The translations under genes were made by a program, and so were the position numbers. A model generated the notes under the pieces. It did not search any database. It was not told the origin of the DNA and worked only from the letters and a program-made list of their open reading frames with translations. This document shows positions 56,061-64,000 of a stretch of 64,000 bases of DNA, piece after piece (within the stretch, counting starts at the first letter, position 1; the number at the start of each line of letters is the position of its first letter). The stretch is from Boesenbergia rotunda. Lineage: Eukaryota > Streptophyta > Magnoliopsida > Zingiberales > Zingiberaceae. The stretch spans positions 1,277,899-1,341,898 of the forward strand of contig JAGFNQ010005198.1 in NCBI GenBank assembly GCA_024364735.1. Direction: 5' to 3'.

Positions 56061-56228
56061 CAAATAAAATGAAAGTTTTTTTTAAAAAGAAAAAAAAATC
56101 AAAGCAAGTTAAGGGGAGTCAAGTAGTTATAACCTAAGGCTAAGAATAAGGTAAAGTTAAGGTTAAGTAAATGTGGCGCCCACCTTAAGGAAGAGAGAGA
56201 AGTTCAGGAGGCGGGTCGTCACAAAAAG

Positions 56229-58172
56229 GACCCATAAAGTCTATCCCCCATACATCAAAAATCTCACAGAAAAGCATAGTTTGTTGGGGCATTTCATTTC
56301 TAGCTCCTATGTTTCCTATTCTCTGACATCTATCACAGTTTTTATAAAATAGATATGCATCATGAAATAATGTAGGCCAATACAATCCACACTCTAAAAC
56401 TTTCCTAGCTGTCCTCTGTGGTCCAAAATGTCCTCCACAGGCTGATGAATGGCAAAATGTAAGAACTGAATAAAACTCATGATCAGGTATGCATCTTCTA
56501 ATTATTTGGTCGCTACAAAATTTCCACAAGTAAGGGTCATCCCACACATAGAATTTAGCATCACTTTCGAATTTATCTTTCTGAGCCTTAGTGAATTGTG
56601 CAGGAAAAACATGAGCTACTAAAAAGTTAACTAGATCTGCATATCAGGGCGACTCACCATGTATCACTAGAAGGTTCTCATCTCTGAAATCATCATTAAT
56701 AGTGGTAGGGTGTCCTTCTCCCTCTATTCTGCTCAAATGGTCTGCCACCAGGTTCTCCTTGCCACTCCTATCTCGGATTTCCAAGTCAAACTCTTGAAGT
56801 AGAAGTATCCATCTAATTAATCTGGGCTTTGCATCTGGATTCTTCAGAAGGTACTTCAAGATTGCATGATCAGAAAACACAATAACATGAGAACATAACA
56901 AATAAGATCTAAATCTGTCTAAAGAAAAAATAATAGCAAGGAGCTCTTTTTCTGTGGTGGTGTAGTTGGCCTGGGCAGCATCTAATGTCTTAGAAGCATA
57001 GCAGATAACATGAAGCGCTCCATCCACCCTCTGTGCAAGTACAGCTCCTACAACAAAATTAAAAGCATCACACATTAGTTCAAAAGGTAAATTCCAATCA
57101 GGGGGTCTAATAATAGGAGCTGAAGTAAGAGCCTCCCTTAATTTCTGAAAAGCTTCTTTGTATTTTTCATCAAAACAAAATTCCACATCTTTTTGCAAAA
57201 GTCTAGTCAAGGGCCAAGCAATCTCACTGAAGTCTCTAATAAATCTCCTGTAGAATCCTACATGACCAAGAAAAGCTCGAACATCTCGTAATCATACGGG
57301 GTAAGAAAAAGAAGATATAACACTAATTTTAGCAGGATCTACCTCAATGCCTTTCCTAGAGACTATATGACCTAAAACAATACCATGCTCTACCATAAAA
57401 TGATATTTTTCAAAATTAAGAAGGTTAGTTTCAATGCATCTATGTAAAACCCTAGACAGATTATCCAAACAAGTGTTAAAAGATGTGCCAAATACAGAAA
57501 AATCATCCATGAAAATCTCCATGCAGTGTTCTAATAACTCACCAAAAATACTTATCATACACCGCTGAAAGTTCCTGGAGCGTTGCAGAGTCTGAATGGT
57601 ATCCGTCTATAAGCAAATGTGATGAAACGACAAGTGAAAGTGGTCTTCTCCTGATCCTCCGGGTCTATGCAAATCTGAAAATATCCTAAGTACCCATCTA
57701 AGAAGCAGTAATGAGACTTCCCTGCCAACCTCTCTAACAATGATCAATAAAAGGCAAGGGATAATGGTCTTTCCTTGTGACTTGGTTCAGCTTCCTGTAG
57801 TCAATACAAACTCTCCATGAATTCTTCACTCTGGTGGGTACTAACTCATTGCTTTCATTTTCCACCACTGTCACTCCTGATTTCTTAGGCACCACATGGA
57901 TAGGACTAACCCACTTACTGTCAGAAATAGGGTATATGATACCTGCCTACAAGAGTCGAGTCACCTCTTTCTTTACAACATCTAAAATTAGTGGATTTAG
58001 CCTTCTCTGTGGCTGCCTGACTGGTTTGACATTTTCCTCTAAAAATATCCTGTGCATGCAAATGACTGGGCTAATACCAGGTAGTCATTTAGTGTCCACC
58101 CAATGGCTTTCTTGTGCTACCTCAGAACTTATAATAATTTGTCTTCTTGCTCTGAATCTAAGTTCTGGGTGA
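56229..58172 (-). pseudogene. Athila pol: RT, RNase H and integrase N-terminal part, broken
   Basis: On the minus strand RT begins near 57,920 (VSPIHVVPKKSG), continues through CIDYRKLNQVTRKDHYPLPF and FTCRFITFAYRRIPFRLCN, and has the catalytic box IFMDDFSVFG at about 57,500. It ends with FLGHVGFYRRFIRDFS. RNase H: MCDAFNFVVGAVLAQ, Glu in TEKELLAIIF, FSDHAILKYLL, VADHLSR. The integrase zinc-binding domain has His/His/Cys/Cys (HSSACGGH, CDRCQRIG) and the first catalytic Asp in VWGIDFMGPF, next to the solo LTR. Stops and shifts occur near 57,740, 57,556, 57,290 and 56,644. It would copy and integrate element RNA if intact. Confidence 0.92.
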
Positions 58173-59201
58173 TGATGACAGGTAAATTCTGCTCCTCTCC
58201 TAGATAAGCATACTTCAAATAATTTGGCAATGACTTTAACTCAATCTGTGACTGCTCAGTAGGTATGGGTGATCCCTAGGGCTCAGTGCAATCCCCTACA
58301 CTCTCACACCAAACCTCTGAGTCTCCTGAAATATCAATCAATATAGGTGATCCCTGGGGTTCAGTGCAATCACCTACACCTATAAAATCCTCTCCAGCTG
58401 TAAGTAACTCTGATACGCCCTCCAAATCTGCCTCCTCTATAGCAAATGTCTCCTCAGCCTCCTCTGAACTAAAATACCCTCTGGAAATATCAAGTGGAGC
58501 TCCCTCAGCAAATGAATCTGCATTAACCAACTCATCTAGAATGTCAATTCTCATAATAGAATGATCTTCCCTGGGGTGCTTCATAGCGTCAAAAATACTG
58601 AACTGTACTACTGTGTCTCCTATCTCCATGGAAAGTGTGCCTGCATATACATCAATTTTTGTCCTTGCAGTCTTCAAAATGGCCTCCCAAGAATGAGTGG
58701 AGATCTATATGCTAAATCATCCCCCTCCATGTCCAAGATATAGAAATCCGTAGGAAAAATCAGCTCCTTCACCTTCACTAGTACATCTTCAATGATCCCA
58801 GCTGGGTGAGTCTGACTCCTGTCTACTAACTGAATCACCACTCCTGTAGGCTGCAGAGGACCAATACCAAGCATCTAAAAAACTGATCTAGGCATCACAT
58901 TAATAGAGGCTCCCAAGTCCAACATAGCATCATGAAAGAGAGTCCTCGCAATCTCACAAGACACAGTAAATACCCCTGGATCTTCACATTTCTGAGGGAT
59001 AGAATGGATAAGGGCTGAGACATTCTTCCCTAAACTGACCAACTCATTCTCTTTCAACTTCTTCTTGTGAACACACAAATCCTTGAGAAATTTAGCATAC
59101 TTGGGAATTTGTTTGATCATGGTCAACAAAGGTACATTAATCTCCACCCTACTGAAAAGTTTAACAAGCTCATTATACTCCTTTGCTTTCTCCTCCTCCA
59201 T
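58173..59201 (-). pseudogene. Athila aspartic protease and acidic linker, broken
   Basis: The minus-strand frames 58,875-59,201, 58,674-58,874 and 58,276-58,677 form one protein separated by stops. It begins KLFSRVEINVPLLTMIKQ and KYAKFLKDLCV, then has the active site LDLGASINVMP (DLGAS variant of D-S/T-G) near 58,900. PTGVVIQLVDRSQTHPAGII and YILDMEGDD, RSPLILGRPF (flap and second half) follow. An acidic linker (FSSEEAEETFAIEEADLEG, VGDCTEPQGSPILID) leads to RT. The linker is the part shared with the repeat ORF of the derivative at 31,388. The stop directly after VMPRSVF replaces one residue only, so decay is recent. Confidence 0.88.
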
Positions 59202-61250
59202 TTACTTTTTGGCTTGAGTCTTGCGCTGTGGAAAAGGTAAAGGAACCCTTGATTCCTCCACTTGAGCTGAAACTTGTGGAATTAAGTTTTGAGCTAGAAT
59301 TTCAGGTGAAGTAGCTGCTGTAAACTCACTTTTGCCACTGATTTCTCCTTCATTTTCCACCAAAATCACAGGATCTATTGAAGAATGAGTTAAGCTTGAA
59401 CTAGGATTGCAACCAACTGATTTAGAAGACAATTCAGGGCTGTTTTAAGCTGGAAAACTAGTTGTTGTTCGATTTTCAGAAAAATCAGTCCTTGGAACAT
59501 TTGAACTTGAAGCAACCTTCCCACTCCTCAAAGTAATGGCACTAACATTTCCCTTTGGATTAGGAGTAGCTTGAGAAGGTAATTGACTTGATCCTTTGGC
59601 TTGCATTTGGTTCATTCCACTAGCTAATTGTCCAATGTCTCTCTCAATGTTTTGTAAGGTAGAATCATTCTTTTGTTGACCTTGTAGTTATTACAAAATT
59701 TGTTGTTGTTGGAGAATTTGTTGCATCATCTCCTCTAGCCTTTGTTGTTGAGCATTCACCCCACTAGAACCTCCATAGCCTCCTTGATTAGCATGGGTCT
59801 TCAGTTGGCCTTGAAATGAAGAAGTAGGCTGCTGGAAATTATAACCTTGCTGTGAACTTTGAAAATGGGATTGTTGGGACTGATTAAATGATTGATTTGG
59901 CTGCTGGAATTGCTAAAAATTGGGTTGGGAACTTGGTTGAATTTGCTGAAAATTGTAGCTCTGAAAATTCTGGTTTTGGGGTTGAAATTGTTGTTATGAG
60001 GGCTGAAATTGTTGGGGCTGAAATTGTTGGCTTGAGGGCTGGAAATTTTGATTGTATGGCTGTGAAGATTGAAAACCTTGCTGTGAGGGTTGAAAAAGTT
60101 GCTGAAAGTTCTGATTTCCTTGAAAACCTTGTTGATTTCCTTGAAAAGGCTGCTGAAATTGCTGAGCTTGCTGGAATTGTGGCTGGAATTGATGATTCCC
60201 TTGCTGAAAATTCAGGAAATTAGGCTGGAATTGTTGTAGGGGCTGTTGTGAAGGGTTTTGTTGATAGAATGAGTTTTCATACTTTAAATTTGGATGATCC
60301 CTCCAACCTGGATTGTAGGTAGATGAATAAGGGTTATTCTTTACTTGAAATTGTCGTCTAGTCAAAGCTGCTAGTAATTCATCTAGCTGAAGATTAGGAC
60401 ACAAATCCGAGTTATGTTCTTGACTTGAGCATATACTACACAACCTCATCACTTGGTTTGTAGTTGAAGGTATCGAAAAATTCTGATTTTGGCTCACATT
60501 GTTCAATGTCATTTGCTTCACTAACGAGTTAAGCTCCATCAAAGAACTCTTGATCTCCTTTTGTTCATTTGAAACCATTTGGACCTCATTCACTCCTCTA
60601 GTGGAAAGAGCTCTACTTCCAAATTGTTGTGAATTTTCTGCTATGTTTGAAATTAACTCCCTAGCCTGATCTGGTGTTTTGTTCACTAAGGCTCCTCCAG
60701 CTGCTGCATCAATCATAGGCTTATCCATCTGAAGTAGACCCTCATAAAAATACTGAATAAGGAGCTGCTCACTGATCTGATGTTGTGGACAACTTGAACA
60801 CAGCTTGTTGAATCTCTCCCAATAGTCATATAGGGTCTCTCCCACTACTTGCTGAATACCACAAATGCTTTTTCTGATAATAGCTGTTCTGGAGGCTGGG
60901 AAGTACTTCTCTAAGAATACCTTCTTCATGGCTATCCAACTTGAAACATGTCCGATAGGAAAATAATAGAACCAATCCTTAGCTACTCCAGTAAAAGAAA
61001 ATGGGAATGCCCTCAACTTGATATCGTCTTCAGAAATCCCTTGAGGCTTCATGGTGGAGCATACTACGTGGAACTCATGCAAATGTCGGTTTGGGTCCTC
61101 TCCAGATTGTCCTTGAAACTTAGACAATAAATGAATAAGTCCTGATCTCAGCTCAAAATCACAAGTAAGCTCTGGATAAGCAATACATGAATACTGGAAA
61201 GCATCATCAGGTGTTGCAAGCTCCTTCATAGTTTTCTGGTATTCTGCCAT
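59202..61250 (-). pseudogene. Athila gag with Gln-rich tail
   Basis: ATG at 61,248-61,250 opens a 418-codon frame to TAA at about 59,993, an intact capsid-like core: AYPELTCDFELRSGLIHLLS, KLRAFPFSFTGVAKDWFYYF, MKKVFLEKYFPASRTAIIRK, GETLYDYWERFNKLCSSCP, LLIQYFYEGLLQMDKPMIDA. A coiled segment (SNEQKEIKSSLMELNSLV) and a CX2CX4HX4C knuckle (CSICSSQEHNSDLC) near 60,420 follow, then YSSTYNPGW and a Gln/Phe/Pro-rich tail. Related sequence continues past that TAA, through further stops, to 59,202, so the original protein was longer. Gag makes the particle and packages RNA. This capsid core could in principle still be translated. Confidence 0.9.
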
Positions 61251-61507
61251 AGGATTGCTTGAATGAGTAGAAATAGACTAAGTAGAAATAATCTCAATAG
61301 CTTCTTAAACTCTGCCTTGGTTTCTCCTTGCTCTGAAAGTCCTTTCAATTTCTGGATCAAATTCCTCAAGATCACCACCTGCAGTCCTGGTCATAAACCA
61401 AACAAGAAATGGCAGTAAATGTATATAGCAAGATAAAGCAAATGAAATAGATCACAAAATATGAAAATAAGCACACAAGTTGAAATTAAACAAACTCAAC
61501 TAGTTGT

Positions 61508-61525
61508 TCCCCAGCAATGACGCCA
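61508..61525 (-). other. Primer-binding site of the complete Athila (tRNA-Asp type)
   Basis: On the minus strand TGGCGTCATTGCTGGGGA, complementary to tRNA-Asp with three mismatches, six bases from the LTR end. Confidence 0.75.
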
Positions 61526-61531
61526 AAAATT

Positions 61532-63222
61532 TGATGACTAGCCCAATAGCAAGTGTCACGAATGAGCCTAAAATTTAGATATTCATAAATTGAAAAACCT
61601 AGCTCACAAAATTAAATGTAGTACAGGGGCCTCAAGTCGTATTTTTCCAAGGACTAGTTGTGAATGTTTAACTCAAGCTTGAAAATTGTCGTTTAGGTTT
61701 TTGGGTTTTCAGATTAAATCGGGGGTTTGTTTTGCAACAAGGAATGAAAATTCAAGTGGAAATGAAATAGGCTTAATTAAAGCAAGATTAAACTAGGAAA
61801 TTGCAACACTAAACTTAACCTACTTGGAAATTGAGCAATTCAATACTAAATTGTGTAATTGAAGGACAAAAAGTAATATCAAATGCAGATCAGCAATATA
61901 TCTATAACTATTTTTAGAAATGAAATGTTAGAACAAACTGAATACAAAAACAGGGTTGAATTGTTGCAGAGATTTTGCCTGATCGATCGACAGACCGATC
62001 AGATACAAGTCTGATCGGTCGAAAGATCGGTCAGAAGCTCTCCTGATCGGTCACACAAATCGATCATTTTCTGAAAGTAAACTGATACAGAATCAACAGA
62101 AGTAAGAAACGAGAATTCAGGACTAGAAATTACAAGAACTAAGCATCAGATTCTTCCCTTAATCTAGATCTTTCTTGTCGTCACACAAGAATCAGCTAAG
62201 AACCCCCTAGCTTGACAAATCAGCAAAGATTTCCCTCCAGCGATCGATGAGCGTAAAATTGGTGTTCAGCTGACTTCTTCCTCCGAACTCCTTAGATTTG
62301 ATGAATTGGATTGCGATGGTGGCTTAGGGAGCTTCAGAGCTCTTCAGAGAACCCCTCTGAATGCGCTCTGATTGATGAAGATTGGCGATCGAGTAGGAGC
62401 TGGTCGGATGAAGCAAACTCTCAGCGAAACCCTCACCGGAGCTTGGCAGCTACGCGATTGCTTGCAACTTCGCCGGAAACTCCCTTGATGATTTGGATCT
62501 TGAACAAGGATCAGATCTGATGTGGTTGCGTGCGATCGAATGAAGAAAATGATGAAGAACAGCGATGAACAGAGTGAATTCGCGATGACAAAGCTCAGGA
62601 GAGGGAGTTTATGTTTTAATTATCCCATTTGAATTTGAACGACTGTGATCCTCCTCAGCTCATCTGATGGTTAGATCATCTCAAATCTGAACCAAACATC
62701 CCAAATCTCCATCAATGGCCAGGATCTACTCCTCCTCAGCTGGGATCGATCGGATCTGCAATGGATGGCTCAGATCTCCTTGCCTTTGAATGGATGGTCT
62801 AGACTCCACTTAAGCTTGATCCAATGGTCAGATGGACTCTGATTTGGCTCCAAGCTTCAGATCTTGATCTATGGACTTGATTAACTCTATCTTAGGCTCG
62901 GATTGATCAGAAGCTGATAGATGGCTCAGATCTCACCGTTTCTTGATCGGACGGTCCATATTAATCCAATGTTTGATCATCTTGATCTGAATCCAATTCT
63001 GGCTCAAACTCGATCCAATATGATCCAGGTCCATGATCATTCAAATCCTACAAAATTAGTTCAATTTTAATGCCACAATATCTCGAATATAGAAAGAATT
63101 GAATTCAAAAGCTAAAATATACATGTATCATGGAACCTAATGTAAATACAAGATTAAGCATATAAAAGAGATCAAAACATGGATTTGAGAGCCTAAAGTG
63201 ATCAACAAAATGGTAATTATCA
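61532..63222 (-). repeat. 5' LTR of the complete Athila
   Basis: On the minus strand TGATAATTACC to GGGCTAGTCATCA; matches 49,388-51,077 with scattered differences. GATCGGTC inverted repeats at about 61,976-62,066. Confidence 0.95.
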
Positions 63223-63227
63223 AGAGC

Positions 63228-64000
63228 CTCCTGCCCCATCAATGTCGGAAACCAAACGCAAACAACAATATCTGCAACCACAATGCAAACAACAATATCT
63301 GATCAACAAGCAGCTAAATATAAAGAAATTTAAAAGGTCTAAACCAAAATCTTGAAGAATGTCAGGGCATTTTTTAAGAAGAATAAAGGTGCAGAGAATG
63401 TAGAAACATTATTAAAGTTTAGTAAATTAAAATGAGTTAGTTGCTATCGTGATTGCATAACAATGTAAAACAATGATGATTATTGTCATTCAATAATAAA
63501 ATTTAATCAATCCCTTGTTATTAAGTTTCTTATATTTTGTTTATGTAGGTTTTCGGTGAATCTAGTATGGTTCAATGAGACCTCATTAGATATGCAATCA
63601 TTTTTTATTATATTTGATTGGAATGACTACACCACTGGGGATTGCATTAATACTTACTGGACAATTTTAGTAAATGAAGCAAAAACCTCTAACTCACCAT
63701 ATCACCCCTCTATATTCTGTGGGGTAGGGTTAGATGTAAGTAAATGAGCACCTTGTTTTGTTGCTTTTTTCTAGGATTTAGTCCACTAACAGTTCCATTT
63801 TAATAAACATAGGAACTGTTTAATGTGATGCACACTGAAGCATTTGAACAAACTGTTGTTACTGATACAGACAAGCCAATTAGATATATCATCTGTCTAA
63901 TATATAATGCAAATGATTATTGGCGTCTATTGGTGATTGACCTCGAGGAAGATAATATCCTTCATTATAATTCTCTTGGTGCCACAGAAGGCTACACTGC
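63228..64000 (+). pseudogene. Gene B, 3' part: C48 (Ulp1-type) peptidase domain, partial
   Basis: The frame from EDEDEE at 49,387 resumes in register as PPAPSMSETKRKQQYL and stops at about 63,352. After an intron-like gap (AG near 63,549) comes VWFNETSLDMQSFF...GDCINTYWTIL, which aligns with GEVIDAFFKIL of gene A, ending at a GTAAGT donor near 63,738. The next block (from about 63,812) reads ELFNVMHTEAFEQTVV and NDYWRLLVIDLEEDNILHYN. In C48 peptidases the catalytic His sits where this copy has Tyr (codon 63,918-63,920), whereas gene A keeps His. The catalytic Cys region lies beyond the window. Confidence 0.65.

Larger units (their letters stand above)
54041..56223 (+). mobile_element. Solo LTR, Tekay family B
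   Basis: TGTAACACCC to GTCGTCACA with perfect AAAAG duplications (54,036-54,040 and 56,224-56,228). Homologous to the 3' LTR at 2,239-4,389. It carries the antisense tRNA-like block (54,132-54,212), TATTTAAA (54,275), donor-like GTAAGT (54,525), core box (about 54,897-55,003), TTGCAG acceptor-like site (55,428-55,429), palindromes (55,821-55,977) and sense tRNA-like block (55,991-56,060). It lies exactly within the integrase core. Confidence 0.96.
49388..63222 (-). mobile_element. Complete-length Athila-type Ty3/gypsy element
   Basis: LTRs 49,388-51,077 (3') and 61,532-63,222 (5'), PBS at 61,508-61,525, polypurine tract 51,078-51,092. Perfect AGAGC duplications lie at 49,383-49,387 and 63,223-63,227. 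On the minus strand the order is gag, protease, RT, RNase H, integrase, then a long non-coding 3' region without a recognisable envelope-like gene. Gag is open; pol carries stops and an inserted solo LTR. It is the closest full-length relative in the window of the derivative at 16,103-36,220. Confidence 0.95.

Noticed and set aside
59888..60223. Plus-strand ORF of 111 codons, and other plus-strand ORFs across 57,800-60,900
   Set aside because: They are antisense shadows of Athila gag and pol on the minus strand.

Overview
This is a heterochromatin-like stretch of a flowering-plant nuclear genome. I cannot fix the species. The evidence is the retrotransposon families present: chromodomain-bearing Tekay-type Ty3/gypsy, Athila-type Ty3/gypsy primed by tRNA-Asp, and a Sirevirus-like Ty1/copia element. 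There are also two spliced, decayed genes of the plant-specific mobile-domain/C48-peptidase type. No intact host gene, rRNA, CRISPR array or bona fide tRNA gene was found.

Layout. The oldest visible layer (6,863-10,479, 45,215-49,387 and 63,228-64,000) carries two paralogous pseudogenes. Gene A lies at 6,974-9,716. Gene B lies at 47,806-49,387 and continues at 63,228-64,000. Between them is a tandem macro-repeat containing 33-bp palindromic units. Everything else was inserted into this layer. The left edge (1-6,862) is itself a nest: an Athila-like end inside a Tekay element (family B), inside an LTR of another family (C).

The centre is a five-deep nest. A Sirevirus (10,480-45,214, minus, TSD GATTA) contains Tekay element A (11,895-40,154, TSD CTCCC). 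That contains a non-autonomous Athila derivative (16,103-36,220, TSD GTACT). That contains Tekay element D (18,014-30,080, TSD CAACA). That contains a solo LTR of family E (23,922-26,391, TSD AGGAG). On the right, a complete-length Athila element on the minus strand (49,388-63,222, TSD AGAGC) splits gene B and is itself interrupted by a solo LTR of family B (54,041-56,223, TSD AAAAG). All six of these target duplications are perfect, so the order of insertion can be read directly.

The Tekay elements A and D keep gag, RT, RNase H, integrase and chromodomain-like sequence, but with stops, and both lack the gag zinc knuckle and the protease active-site segment. The right-hand Athila retains an open 418-codon gag and a 284-codon integrase C-terminal part; its protease, RT and RNase H carry stops. 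The central Athila derivative has lost protease, RT and integrase. In their place is an acidic ORF with six in-frame copies of an 81-bp repeat.

Most interesting structure: Tekay LTR families A, B, D and E each carry an antisense tRNA-like block (A-box, B-box, T-run) near their 5' end. A, B and D also carry a sense one near their 3' end, preceded by a cluster of CCAGTCGACTGG palindromes. These LTRs also share a splice-donor/core-box/splice-acceptor arrangement that looks like a leader intron. All coordinates, motif matches and mismatch counts were made by eye.
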